From: DTWD01 sp963662965
GTDB taxonomy: Bacteria > Acidobacteriota > Vicinamibacteria > Vicinamibacterales > UBA8438
Assembly (NCBI GenBank): GCA_963662965.1
Contig: OY759970.1
Location: 3,968,001-4,032,000, forward strand
Length of the DNA: 64,000 bases
Direction of reading: 5' to 3'
Made by a program: the position numbers and the translations under genes. This document shows positions 1-8,941 of this stretch, in pieces (the first letter of the stretch is position 1; each line of letters starts with the position of its first letter). Below the pieces are notes generated by a model, which saw only the letters and a list, made by a program, of their open reading frames with translations, was not told the origin of the DNA and searched no databases.

Positions 1-1104
1 CGCACGGTGCTGATCGAGGGCGGCCGCGATGGGCGGTATGTCCGCACCGGCCATCGCGTCTACGTCTTGAACAACGTGCTGTACGCGGTGCCGTTCGATG
101 TCGGCGGCCGCTAGGCCACCGGTGGGCCGGTCCCGCTCGTCGAAGGGGTGAGAACGGCCACCCGAGGGGCGGCCCAGTTCAGTGTGTTCGCCACCGGTTC
201 GCTGGTCTATGTCCCCGGCTCGGCGGGAAGTGGCAACGTCTTCACGTTGACATGGGTGGGCCGCGACGGGAACGAAGAGAGTATCCCCGCCCCACCACGA
301 GCGTATGGGCGTCCACGCGTGTCCCCGGATGGCAGTCGACATCAACGATGGGGACAATCGGGACATCTGGACCTGGGATCTGGCGCGGGAGACGCTGACA
401 CAGCTCACCTTCGATGAGGCGGACGACAACTACGTGCTGTGGACGCCGGATAGCGCGCGGGTCGTGTTCGCCTCGACACGCGACGGCGGCGGGCTGTTCT
501 GGAAAGCGGCCGAAGGCACGGGCCAAATCGAGCGGCTCAAGGAAGGCCTTGCGCGCCCCTACGCCTGGGTGGTGGACGGGCGTTGATCTTCGAGGAAGCG
601 GAAGACATCGGCGTGCTGACGGTGGAGGGCGAGCGCACCGTGGAGATGCTGCTCGACGCTGAGTTTGGTGAAGCTCAGCCGGCGCTGTCGCCGGACGGCC
701 GGTGACTGGCCTACGCTTCTATCGAGACGGTCACGCCGCTCATTTACGTCCAGCCGTTTCCCAACGTTGACGACGGCCTGTGGAATGTGTCCCTCGACTT
801 CGGAGTAAACCCTGTGTGGTCACCGGACGGGCGTGAGCTCTTCTATCGTGGAACGGGCCTGATGGTGGCGGAGGTCGAGACCGAGCCGACCTTCAGTGCA
901 CGGACCCCCGAGCCGCTCTTCGACCTGAGCAGCTATGCGGTCGGAGCCGGACCCGTAGTCGCACGACCGTTCGACCTCGCGCCCGACGGAGACCGCTTCA
1001 TGTTCCGGAAACCGGGGACGGTTGCGCAGACCGACGACGTGGCCTTCAACGGCTTGATCGTCGTCGAGAACTGGTTCGAGGAACTCAAAGAGCGCGTGCC
1101 GTAG
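1..1104 (+). pseudogene. C-terminal remnant of a kinase/PD40 (TolB-like) propeller protein
   Basis: The gene enters from outside the window. The translation carries repeated PD40 signatures (SPDGS, TPDSARVVF, SPDGRELFY) and ends in VVENWFEELKERVP, the usual tail of Acidobacteria Ser/Thr kinases fused to a beta-propeller. It is broken: in-frame TAG at 112-114, a frame change near 325, another near 580, and in-frame TGA at 703-705 (SPDGR-stop-LAY, where the family has Trp). All pieces align to one protein if the frame is allowed to change. No single reading frame could make a product. The family identity is reasonably sure; the parent kinase domain is not visible here. Confidence 0.75.
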
Positions 1105-1105
1105 C

Positions 1106-1175
1106 TTAGACGGGGCCTGCGGCCCCGAACCCCGCCGCCGTCACTCGCGGGGGCGCCAAGCCCCGCTCCGTTCCG
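1106..1175 (+). repeat. GC-rich hairpin repeat (R1 + R2), copy 1
   Basis: It begins TTAGACGGGGC two bases after the preceding stop. R1 (1106-1139) holds the hairpin CGGGGCCTGCGGCCCCG followed by AACCCCGCCGCC. R2 follows directly (CACTCGCGGGGGCGCC, then CCCCGCTCCGT). R1 recurs at 13884-13917 (minus), 19501-19533 and 51929-51962, with a stub at 2692-2704. R2 recurs at 21488-21525. Every full R1 copy lies downstream of a gene in that gene's orientation. A terminator-like or REP-like role is inferred. Confidence 0.7.
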
Positions 1176-1239
1176 GCGGGGCGTGCCATGCGCGCCCTCG
1201 CGACGGTATGATGGGTCGGATTCCAGGGAGGCCTTGATA

Positions 1240-2691
1240 ATGTCGATGTTGAAGACACTGCTGGTCGGATTCGTCGCCATCACGCTGCTGTCCACGGTCC
1301 CGGTGGCCGGACAGCAGGAAGAAACCTACGACTACTGGCAGCAGCAGCGGCAGATGGTCCGCCAGGGTCAGCAGGCGATCTTCATGTGCAACGGCCTGTT
1401 CACGTCGAACCGGACGCTGGAGCAGGTGTTCGCGCAGGAACTGGCCTTCCTGCCGGAGCCGGTCGGGACGGCGAGCGGCGGCGACTACGAGGTCAACTAC
1501 GAGCGCAAAGGGGTCGTGATCGGCTCGGGACACGGGGCGCCGAAGATGCGGGCCGCGTTCCGCGAAGGGATCGGCTGCGTCATCCTTCCGCCCGACCAGA
1601 CGCTCGCCGACATCGACGCGCTGCCGGAGCTGACCTTGCCGTATCCGGATGACGACCCGGCCACCACGCCGTGGCCACAGGGCGACCTGGTCACCGACAC
1701 GTCGCTCCCGTCGTACATCGATGCCGGCGCGATCCAGGCCGCCTCCGACTGGGCGTTCGACCGCGAGTCACCGCAGCAGGTGACGCTGAGCCTCCTCGTC
1801 CTGCACCGTGGCAACATCATCCATGAGCGGTACGCGCCCGGGGTGAACATGTCGACCCGGACGCGGACCTGGTCGACGGCGAAGAGCATCGCCTCGACGC
1901 TGATCGGCATGCTCGTCGACCAGGGCAAGCTGAAGCTCGATGAGCCGCTCGGCTTCCCGTTCCTTCCCGAGTCGGCCGACGGCGACGATCCGCGCGCGGA
2001 GATTACGCTGCGCCACGTGCTGAATATGTCGAGCGGGCTCCAGACGGTCGACAACGGCGGGCTCGAGTACGCGATCGGCTCAGGGCTGTCGTACTGGGCC
2101 GGCGCAAGCTCGGCGCTCGGCGCACGCAGTCGGGCGCAGATTCGCGAGCCGGGCACCAACTGGGACTACGAGAACTACGACACGCTGCTGGCGATCTACG
2201 CGATGAAGAAGGCGCTCGGTGAGGAGGCGTATCGCGAGTTCCCGCGGAAGGCGCTCCTCGATAAAATCGGGATGCAGAACACGCTGGTCAGCACCGACCG
2301 CTTCGGCGACTTCGTGTTGAGCAGCCAGGTCTACACGAACACCCGCGACCTGGGGCGCTTCGGCTTGCTGTATTTGCAGAACGGCGTCTGGAACGACGAG
2401 CGGCTGATCTCCCGCGACTGGGTCGACTTCGTTCGCACTCCGGCGCCGGCGACGTCCGAGCGCGGCAACTTCTACGGCGGGCAGTTCTGGCTGGTGCCCG
2501 ATGATCGGGACGACGTTCCGGAGGATGCCTATTCGACCTCTGGCAACCGCGGGCAGTACACGATCATCGTCCCGACGCACGATCTCGTCATCGTCCGACG
2601 CGGCCTCGACTATGGCCGTCAGGGCTTCGACCGCTGGAGCCTGACCCGCGAGGTACTCAAGGCGTTCGATATCGTGCCGGCCGAGCAGTGA
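1240..2691 (+). CDS. Secreted serine hydrolase, beta-lactamase (class C/esterase) family
   Basis: A 483-residue protein of the serine beta-lactamase-like/EstB family, which uses an SxxK serine. It probably hydrolyses an ester or amide in the periplasm; the substrate is unknown. The N-terminus is a signal peptide ending near VPVAGQ. The catalytic S-T-A-K is at about residues 212-215 and the Y-E-N motif at about 310-312; a GNRG stretch near the C-terminus sits where the third motif is expected. The start at 1240 is chosen because AGGGAGG lies 8 nt upstream and the signal peptide starts there; the frame is open further upstream. The gene ends directly before a truncated R1 repeat. Family call is firm, substrate unknown. 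Confidence 0.88.
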   Translation: MSMLKTLLVGFVAITLLSTVPVAGQQEETYDYWQQQRQMVRQGQQAIFMCNGLFTSNRTLEQVFAQELAFLPEPVGTASGGDYEVNYERKGVVIGSGHGAPKMRAAFREGIGCVILPPDQTLADIDALPELTLPYPDDDPATTPWPQGDLVTDTSLPSYIDAGAIQAASDWAFDRESPQQVTLSLLVLHRGNIIHERYAPGVNMSTRTRTWSTAKSIASTLIGMLVDQGKLKLDEPLGFPFLPESADGDDPRAEITLRHVLNMSSGLQTVDNGGLEYAIGSGLSYWAGASSALGARSRAQIREPGTNWDYENYDTLLAIYAMKKALGEEAYREFPRKALLDKIGMQNTLVSTDRFGDFVLSSQVYTNTRDLGRFGLLYLQNGVWNDERLISRDWVDFVRTPAPATSERGNFYGGQFWLVPDDRDDVPEDAYSTSGNRGQYTIIVPTHDLVIVRRGLDYGRQGFDRWSLTREVLKAFDIVPAEQ

Positions 2692-2704
2692 TTAGACGGG
2701 GCCC
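2692..2704 (+). repeat. Truncated R1 repeat stub
   Basis: TTAGACGGGGCCC directly follows the TGA of the serine hydrolase and matches the first 13 bases of the R1 repeat. The rest of the hairpin is missing; the convergent EVE gene ends 4 bp further on. Confidence 0.5.
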
Positions 2705-2708
2705 TGGG

Positions 2709-3185
2709 TTAGGCCGGTTTTGTCTTGCGGCCGAGCTTGACGACGATGTCGTACTCGGCTTTTGTGGCCGGCTGCACCGATAAGCGGGCGCCTCTCTTGG
2801 TGACCATCATCTCCTCGAGCCCTGTGGTCGCCTTCAGGGTGGCGAGGGAGACGGTGCCGGCGAACGCTTCGACGAACGCCAGGTCGACCATGTACCAGGC
2901 CGGCTTGTCCTTCGTGCTTCGCGCATCGAAGTACTTGTGTCCCTTCTTCCAGGCGTAATGGTCGGGATAGCCGGTCTTGGCAATCTTGGCGAGCCCGGTG
3001 ACGCCGGACGGCTCGGCGTTCGAGGCGTAGAAGAGCACCGGGTCTCCGATTTGCATCTGGTCGCGCATGAGATTGCGCGCCTGGAAGTTCCGGACGCCCT
3101 CCCAGCAGGTCGTCCCGTCCTGTTTCAGATTGGCGATCGTGAAGGCGGCCGGCTCGCATTTCATCAACCAATACCGTCGTGCCAT
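2709..3185 (-). CDS. EVE domain-containing protein
   Basis: A 158-residue cytoplasmic protein that is essentially one EVE domain, a PUA-like fold that binds modified bases in DNA or RNA. Visible signatures are the N-terminal RYWLMKCEP, a central W-EGVRNFQARN stretch, the DPVLFYASN strand and a Lys/Arg-rich tail. Length matches standalone bacterial EVE proteins (about 135-160 aa). The ATG at 3185 has GAGGGAG about 9 nt upstream; the open frame continues upstream into the intergenic region without sensible protein. It is convergent with the serine hydrolase and divergent from the cytochrome remnant. The precise ligand cannot be read from the sequence. Confidence 0.9.
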   Translation of the reverse strand: MARRYWLMKCEPAAFTIANLKQDGTTCWEGVRNFQARNLMRDQMQIGDPVLFYASNAEPSGVTGLAKIAKTGYPDHYAWKKGHKYFDARSTKDKPAWYMVDLAFVEAFAGTVSLATLKATTGLEEMMVTKRGARLSVQPATKAEYDIVVKLGRKTKPA

Positions 3186-3239
3186 CGATGTACGCTCCCT
3201 CTCTGAGGTGTGTAGCATAGGTGCTCTGGAGGCTGAAGC

Positions 3240-3578
3240 ATGAAGACGACTGCAGCCATAGGCGTAACGCTCGTCTGGATTGTGATGTTGGTGTGCAGTG
3301 ACATCGACATCGTCATGGCGCAGCAAGGCTCGGGCGCCAATTCGATCATGCCGTGGGCCTACACGCTCAACGCCCCGGCCGACCCGGATGCGACCAGGCC
3401 CGATCCCGATGAGGTGGTACGTGTCGCCGGAGCTCCGTGACTCTGAGGCAAGCTTCATCGCCTACGTCCCACCCGGTTCGGTGGCGCGTGGTCGGACCTG
3501 ATGGATTCCGCGGTGGCGGACCTGACGATCGAAAACATCGTGAACCTCGCCGCATACACCGCAAGCCTGGAACCTTGA
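3240..3578 (+). pseudogene. Collapsed c-type cytochrome gene with internal deletions
   Basis: Three fragments of one protein lie in succession in changing frames. Frame A starts at ATG 3240 (GGAGG upstream) with a signal peptide and PWAYTLNAPADPD...DPDEVV. The next frame reads LRDSEASFIAYVPPGSVARG. The last reads WSDLMDSAVADLTIENIVNL then AAYTASLEP and TGA at 3576-3578, a typical class I cytochrome c C-terminus. The haem CxxCH segments expected between these pieces are absent, so two internal deletions are inferred. Family recognition rests on memory of secreted Acidobacteria cytochromes with the same signature words. It is certainly not a functional cytochrome. Confidence 0.6.
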
Positions 3579-3599
3579 ACCGTCCGCGAGGTCGACGAG

Positions 3600-4484
3600 T
3601 TACCTCGTGATCACGACCCGAAACCCGATGAACGCCCGGCGGACGCCAGGGTCGGCGCCGCCGCGGACCGCCGCGCGTACCAGATTCGCCTGATCCGCGA
3701 ACGACCCGCCACGCATCACGAAGAGCGCGTCGGTGGCGAGGTCGCCGCCCGGATCGTCTTCTTCAGAAAACGGATAGGGCCGGTATCGGCTGCGGGTCAG
3801 CTCCCAGACGTTGCCGGCCATGTCGGCAAGGCCGAACGAACAGTCGGGGCACGCGACGCTTCCGACCGCACGCGGGCCGGCGCTGTCGTGGTTCGCCGCA
3901 TCCGCAGGCGGCGCGTTGCCCCACGGATACACTCGGGCGTCGGCGCCACGGGCCGCCTTCTCCCATTCGGCCTCGCTCGGCAGCGTCACCCGCCATCCAT
4001 CGCGAAGCAGGTCACGCAGCATCGGGGGCGTCTCTGATCCCTCACGCAGCATCGTATCGAGCCACCGGCAATAGGCGATCGCGTCGGGCCACGAGACCGA
4101 GCCGACCGGATGGTCTGGTTCGCCGACCAGCGCGTCGTCGCTGACGCTCGTCCCGGTTGCGGCGACGAAGGCGGCGTACTGGGCGAGGGTCACTTCCGTC
4201 CGGCTGATGTAGAAGTCGGTGAGGCTGACGGTGCCTTGCGCTTGGTCAGGCGACCAGCGCTCGTTCTCGAACGCCTGACCGTCGACGGCGGCATCGCTTC
4301 CCATCACGAACGGGCCGGCCGGAATCCCGACGAACCCGAGGAGGTCGTCGTCCGGCAGATACCAGGCATCGGCCCGGAAACCGTCGAGGGCGGACGGGAG
4401 CACCGGCGTCGTGGGCGCGGTGCCCTGTGCCGTCGGCTGGCAGCCAAGCGAGACCGTCACCACGCAGAGGAGGGCCCACCGCAT
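3600..4484 (-). CDS. SUMF1/formylglycine-generating-enzyme-like lipoprotein
   Basis: A 294-residue exported protein. The start at 4484 gives a lipoprotein signal with lipobox SLGC. The rest is an FGE-sulfatase (SUMF1/EgtB/PvdO) C-type-lectin-like fold: GIPAGPFVMGS, TEVTLAQYAAF, HPVGSVSWPDAIAYCRWLD, LPSEAEWEKAARG, FGLADMAGNVWE and RGGSFADQ. Members include true formylglycine generators and non-catalytic binding or accessory versions. Here two Cys (V-A-C-P-D-C) sit just before the FGL motif, but the true catalytic pair is not evident, so catalysis is uncertain. Its ATG overlaps the upstream TAA by one base (TAATG), so it should be translationally coupled to the RnfD-like membrane protein. Confidence 0.85.
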   Translation of the reverse strand: MRWALLCVVTVSLGCQPTAQGTAPTTPVLPSALDGFRADAWYLPDDDLLGFVGIPAGPFVMGSDAAVDGQAFENERWSPDQAQGTVSLTDFYISRTEVTLAQYAAFVAATGTSVSDDALVGEPDHPVGSVSWPDAIAYCRWLDTMLREGSETPPMLRDLLRDGWRVTLPSEAEWEKAARGADARVYPWGNAPPADAANHDSAGPRAVGSVACPDCSFGLADMAGNVWELTRSRYRPYPFSEEDDPGGDLATDALFVMRGGSFADQANLVRAAVRGGADPGVRRAFIGFRVVITR

Positions 4485-6085
4485 TACTCGGCTCCCGCCT
4501 CGCACGCGAACGTCCATTCGTGGTCGCACGCGCGCGCGTAGAGGTCCGCGTCAGACATCTCCATCAGGTTGGCGCCACCTTCACGTAGCAGGAGGCGCAG
4601 ATCGAGCAGTTTCGGATCGGCGCGATGCGTCTCACCGGGGGTGAGCACGTTGAGGCAGGCCGCCTGGAACCGCAGCTCGCAGGCGCGCGCGAAGTAGCCA
4701 AAGGCGAGGTCCGGGTCGGGCTCGACGATGGCGCCGTCGCTGTAGTGGTGTCCGAGCTCGTTGCAGGCCCACGCCGAGGCGTCGCCGCAATACGACACCT
4801 CGATTTGCAACAGGCGTGCACACGCCTGCGGGCGTCCCTCGCGGCACGCCTCCTCCCAGAACGGCACCGCATCACCGCGATGCCGCCCGTCGGTCGCGCC
4901 CAGCACGGCCATCGCCACGAAAAAGACACCCCAGACGGTCATGTGCGCGAGGTTCGCGCCCGGACGGGCCAGGCTCGCGGCGAGTCGGCTCAGCGCCGGT
5001 CGTTCGGTCATAGTTCCGACCAGCCGGTCGATCCATTGCACGCTCAGGTTGAGGAGGGGTACCGACAGGAGCTTGTCGTAGAACGTCGGCACGCCGAGCG
5101 CCCCGAGCACGGCGTATAGGAGGAACACCGTTGCGCCGTACATTACGCCGAAGACGGTCTTGCCCAGCGGCGTGCGTGGCGAGGTCGACGGATCGGTCAC
5201 CAGGAGGTGCAAACCGAGAAACACCGCGGTCGGGATCTCCGAGTCGATGAAGTACGGGACCCCGGTCGAGGCGGAGTAGATCGCGCTCAGCCCGAAGAGC
5301 ACGATCGCCGCCGAGCCGGCGACGAGGGTGATCGAGAAGCAGTACATCACGACCAGCCCGACGAGGAACAAGAAGAGGTAGATCGACGGCGCCAGCGTCA
5401 GGGTCGTCGCGATCTCCTCCCCCCAGGTGATCGGCGTCGCCCCGGTTGCGATCAGGGCCAACGAGAACAAGCCGAGCGAGAAGGCCGAAGGGTTGAAGAT
5501 GTGGACGCGCCGCCCGTCACGCTCCCACCGCACAAACTCCTTGCCGAGGAAGCCGACCGCGATCATCAGGAACTGCAGAAAGAACCAATCGTCGCGGAAC
5601 CAGAGGAACAGGTTGGTGCTGAAAATGATCGGGAACGGACCGAAGCCGAGGACGTACCGCTCGCGCCGCGACCAGGCGAGCAGCATGTCGAACGCATAGG
5701 CGAAGACGAGCTGCGCAACGAGCAGCCAGGCGTGGTCGTAGACCGGCCGCCAGTACCACCCCCAGTAGGCGAAGACCGAGATCTGGACCAGCGCCTGGAG
5801 GTAGTGCTGTCGCCGGAGCACCGTGTCGAGCGCACGCGTCTCGCCGCTCGTGGCGAGGCGGAGCCCGAGTAGCACCTGCCAGACCAGCAGCAGCAGCGCC
5901 GCGCCCCAGAACGATTGCACCAGCCCCGGGTCGGCTTGGATGCGCGGGACGAACGACAGCACGACGAGCGCGGTCGTGAGGGTCAGCGGGATGGCCAGAA
6001 TGTCTGGCCGCGGATTCGCCGTGGCCGGTTCGGCCCGCGCCTGCCGGCGCGCCGCCTTGGATTGCTTACGTCGTGCGACTGACAT
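4484..6085 (-). CDS. RnfD/NqrB-like membrane protein with C-terminal Sel1-like Cys-rich repeats
   Basis: A 533-residue protein. A Lys/Arg-rich N-terminus precedes about 10-11 hydrophobic segments (roughly residues 30-415). Motifs HIFNPSAFSLGLF and VTDPSTSPRTPLGKTVFG resemble the NPS and DP-T-P signatures of RnfD/NqrB quinone/flavin membrane subunits. After the last helix comes an extra roughly 110-residue Cys-rich tail (CREGRPQACARLL, AWACNELGHHYSDG, YFARACELRFQAACLNV) resembling Sel1/Hcp repeats. No other Rnf or Nqr subunit is nearby, so it is not a standard ion-pumping complex. Downstream and coupled is a SUMF1-type lipoprotein. A MITE lies 7 bp upstream of the start and no Shine-Dalgarno is visible. 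Function unknown. Confidence 0.8.
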   Translation of the reverse strand: MSVARRKQSKAARRQARAEPATANPRPDILAIPLTLTTALVVLSFVPRIQADPGLVQSFWGAALLLLVWQVLLGLRLATSGETRALDTVLRRQHYLQALVQISVFAYWGWYWRPVYDHAWLLVAQLVFAYAFDMLLAWSRRERYVLGFGPFPIIFSTNLFLWFRDDWFFLQFLMIAVGFLGKEFVRWERDGRRVHIFNPSAFSLGLFSLALIATGATPITWGEEIATTLTLAPSIYLFLFLVGLVVMYCFSITLVAGSAAIVLFGLSAIYSASTGVPYFIDSEIPTAVFLGLHLLVTDPSTSPRTPLGKTVFGVMYGATVFLLYAVLGALGVPTFYDKLLSVPLLNLSVQWIDRLVGTMTERPALSRLAASLARPGANLAHMTVWGVFFVAMAVLGATDGRHRGDAVPFWEEACREGRPQACARLLQIEVSYCGDASAWACNELGHHYSDGAIVEPDPDLAFGYFARACELRFQAACLNVLTPGETHRADPKLLDLRLLLREGGANLMEMSDADLYARACDHEWTFACEAGAE

Positions 6086-6087
6086 TA

Positions 6088-6254
6088 CTTAGTGGTCCCG
6101 GTCACAATTACGGCAACGTATTCGGGCGCAGAGGCGCCCGCTCAGCAAGACGCGAGGAGGAAGCATACCGGGAGTATGCGACCGACGAGCAACGCCGCGG
6201 AGCGGGATGCATCGGTGGCCGAATGTTGCCGTAATTGTGACCGGGACCACTTAG
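6088..6254. mobile_element. MITE-like element with 25-bp perfect terminal inverted repeats and CTTAG target duplication
   Basis: Left TIR 6093-6117 starts TGGTCCCGGTCACAATTACG; right TIR 6225-6249 is its exact reverse complement. Both ends are flanked by direct CTTAG (6088-6092 and 6250-6254), as expected of a 5-bp target duplication. The 157-bp body has no ORF of note but holds hairpins (GGGCGC-AGA-GGCGCCC; CATAC-CGGGA-GTATG). It touches the start region of the RnfD-like gene and so replaces its 5-prime control region. The mobilising transposase is not inside. Confidence 0.85.
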
Positions 6255-6347
6255 TTTCGCCGAGTGCTTGTACCGCACGCGACGGTCTGATGCAACGTCT
6301 GACCGTTGCGTCTTTCAGACCCACTAGTGGCTCAGAGGAGAGTGTAG

Positions 6348-8017
6348 ATGCCGAGGATGGTGGTGCGGTCGCTTGCCTGGGGACTGGTTATCGGCGTGAC
6401 GGCCTGTGCGTCAGAACCACTGACCCCTCCGGTTCCGGAGGCCGAGTCTCCCACGATCGAAGCCAATCCCCTCCGGAATACGTATTTCGGCGATCTGCAC
6501 ATCCATACGAAGTATTCGTTCGACGCCTTCATCTTCAACACCCGTACAACACCTGACGACGCGTATCGCTACGCCAAGGGCGAGGCGATCCAGCACGGTG
6601 CCGGCTTCCCGATCCAGCTCCAGAGCGGACCGCTCGATTTCTACGCGGTGACCGACCATGCCATGTTCCTGGGGATTCTCCCGGCGATGGTCGACCCGAC
6701 GACCGCGATCTCGAGGCAGGACATTGCGCAGTCTATTGCCAATGCGAGCACCGTCGATGAGCTCCGGTCCGCCTTCCTGGGCATGTTCTCAATGCTGCAA
6801 GAGGGGTTTTTGATGATCCAGCGCTGCTCGACAAGGACATCGTCCGGTCGGCGTGGGCGGACATCGTGGCCGCCACCGAGCGTCACAATGACCCCGGCCG
6901 ATTCACGACGTTTGTCGCCTTCGAATACACCTCCGGACCGCAATCACAAAACCTGCACCGCAACGTCATCTTCCGCGGCAGCGAGGCGCCGGACATCCCA
7001 TTCAGCTGAATCGATTCGCAGAACCTGGAGCGGCTCTGGGACTGGATGGATCAACAGCGGGCCGCCGGGCGGGAGCTGCTGTCGATTCCGCACAACATGA
7101 AGGGCAGCAACGGCCAGATGTTCAAGCTCGCGACCTTTGACGATGCCCCGCTCGACGCCGACTATGCCAAGACACGAATGCGGAACGAGCCGCTCGTCGA
7201 GATCTCGCAGGTGAAGGGAACGTCGGATACCCACCCGCTCAATTCTCCGAACGACGAATGGGCCGAGTTCGAGATTTTCCCGTATCGCATCGCGACGACG
7301 ATTCCGAGCGACGTGCCGGGCAGCTACGTGCGCGAGGCACTCCTCAACGGACTGGCGATGGAAGAGAGCGACGGATTCCACCCGTTCCGGTTCGGCATCA
7401 TCGCGTCGAGCGACAGGTTATAACTCCGGTGGGACGGTCGAGGAAGACGACTATCACTCCAAGGTCGGCATGATGGACGCCACGCCGGAGCGTCGGGGGT
7501 CGGTCCCGCTGGCCGAACCGGGTCCCAACGGGGAGCTGTACGCCGATACCTACTACGACCTCCGGGCGGCGACCTCGTGGCCGACCGCGACCGCGCCCCG
7601 TCGTTCCTGGTCTGGGCCACGCGCGATCCCGACAGTGCCGCGCTTTAGCGTCTGGAGGTGATCAAGGGCTGGATCGAGAACGGCACGGCTCGCGAGCAGG
7701 TGTTCGACGTCGCCTGCTCGGATGGGGGGGCCGTCGATCCGACCACGCACCGCTGCCCGGACAACGGTGCGGCCGTAGACATCACTAACCGCAGCGTCAC
7801 GCCGAGCGTCTGGGCTGGGGAGCTGACGAGGCTGTGAGCCGACCCGACTTTCGTGCCGGGGCAGCGCGCCTTGTATTACGTCCGCGTGCTCGAGAACCCG
7901 ACCTGTCGCTGGTCGACGTGGGATGCGGTGCGGGCCGGCGTCGAGCCGACGCCCGGCCTCCCGACGACGCTTCAGGAGCGTGCCTGGTCGTCGCCGATCT
8001 GGTACGTCCCGCAATAG
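6348..8017 (+). pseudogene. DUF3604 family lipoprotein, multiply broken
   Basis: ATG 6348 (GAGGAG upstream) begins a lipoprotein signal (lipobox VTAC) then NTYFGDLHIHTKYSFDAF and YAVTDHAMF, the PHP-like metal-site words of DUF3604 proteins. Lesions: frameshift about 6810, TGA 7007-7009, frameshifts about 7420 and 7565, TAG 7644-7646 and TGA 7835-7837. Family sequence continues between lesions (SIPHNMKGSNGQM, VEISQVKGTSDTHPLNSPND, VIKGWIENG, ALYYVRVLENPTCRWSTWDA) to WYVPQ and TAG 8015-8017. The three nonsense codons sit where the family usually has Arg, Gln and Trp codons, consistent with single transitions. It is followed by a PpiC-like gene, the usual neighbour of this family. Confidence 0.85.
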
Positions 8018-8035
8018 CCGACCACACCGCGTCCC

Positions 8036-8926
8036 GTGGCCAACGAGAGCTCCGACGTGTCCGGCCGTGTCAACCGGTGGTGGCGTGATCCACTGGTGCT
8101 GTTTCTCGCGATCGGGGCTGATCTGTTCGCGCTCGACCGGTCGGTCGGGCCCGGTGATGTCGACGATCCGGTGATCGAGGTAACCGACGCCCAGTTGACA
8201 CGCATCCGAGAGGTCTGGACCACCCAGACCGGTCGACCACCGAGCGACGCGGAGCTCCAGACGCTGCTCGACGAGACCGCCAGGGAGGAGATCCTGTACC
8301 GAGAGGCGCGGCGGCTCGGTCTCGACCGTGATGACGCGATCGTGCGGCGACGGCTGGCGCAAAAGATGACGTTCATGCTCGAGGACACGGTCGAGGTGTC
8401 GGCGCCGAGCAACGTCGACGTCGACGCGTTCTATGCCGAGCACACGGACCGCTATCGCGAGCCGAGACGCACCACCTTTATGCATGTCTTCTTCGGCGCC
8501 GAACGGCGTCAGGACTCGACTGGTGACGCGAGGACGGCGCTCCGGGCGCTCGAGCGGAAGGGGGCGGACACCTGGCGTCAGGCTGGCGATCCATTCATGT
8601 TGCTCAGGGAGTACGCCGACTGCACGGATCAGGAAATCGCCCAGCTGTTTGGAGGACGGTTTGCCATTGGCATCGCTGCGCTCGGTGTCGGCACGTGGCA
8701 GGGACCGGTCGAGTCGGTGTACGGCATGCATCTCGTGCGGGTGGTGCGCCGCGACGAGCCTCGAGCGCTCGACGACATCCGCGCTGAGGTTGCCGACGAC
8801 ATCCGCGCTGAGGTTGCCGACGACATCCGTGCCGCCCGGCGACGTGAGCTGAACGACGCCTCGTTCAAGGCGGTCCGGCGGCGTTACGACATCCGCGTGC
8901 CCGAGACGACGGCGGACGGTCGATAG
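8036..8926 (+). CDS. PpiC-type peptidyl-prolyl isomerase-like membrane-anchored protein
   Basis: A 296-residue protein of the parvulin/SurA-like group often found after DUF3604 genes. An N-terminal anchor (WWRDPLVLFLAIGADLFALD) is followed by a SurA-N-like helical region (residues ~55-130) and a parvulin-like region (FMHVFFG, VGTWQGPVESVYGMHLVRVV). It probably assists folding of an exported partner, perhaps the now broken DUF3604 protein. The start is GTG 8036, 18 bp after the neighbour's stop, with no clear Shine-Dalgarno. Near the C-terminus DIRAEVAD occurs twice, from a 24-bp tandem duplication. With its presumed partner broken, this gene may itself be under relaxed selection. Confidence 0.75.
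   Translation: MANESSDVSGRVNRWWRDPLVLFLAIGADLFALDRSVGPGDVDDPVIEVTDAQLTRIREVWTTQTGRPPSDAELQTLLDETAREEILYREARRLGLDRDDAIVRRRLAQKMTFMLEDTVEVSAPSNVDVDAFYAEHTDRYREPRRTTFMHVFFGAERRQDSTGDARTALRALERKGADTWRQAGDPFMLLREYADCTDQEIAQLFGGRFAIGIAALGVGTWQGPVESVYGMHLVRVVRRDEPRALDDIRAEVADDIRAEVADDIRAARRRELNDASFKAVRRRYDIRVPETTADGR
8771..8829 (+). repeat. 24-bp tandem duplication within the PpiC-like gene
   Basis: The unit starting GACGACATCCGCGCTGAGG is present at 8771-8794 and 8795-8818, with a partial third copy following. It is in frame and adds eight residues (DDIRAEVA) to a charged helix. Confidence 0.85.
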
Positions 8927-8941
8927 GTGGTGTGAGCGGGC

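Noticed and set aside
5207..5872. 221-residue frame on the plus strand rich in Arg/Glu/Asp
   Set aside because: It is the antisense shadow of the RnfD-like membrane gene; no family resemblance and charge composition typical of antisense of GC-rich coding DNA.
7553..8731. 392-residue frame on the minus strand
   Set aside because: Overlaps the decayed DUF3604 gene and the PpiC-like gene antisense; no motif.
8771..8829. Short direct repeats considered as a CRISPR or VNTR array
   Set aside because: Only two full units, without spacers, in frame inside a coding region.
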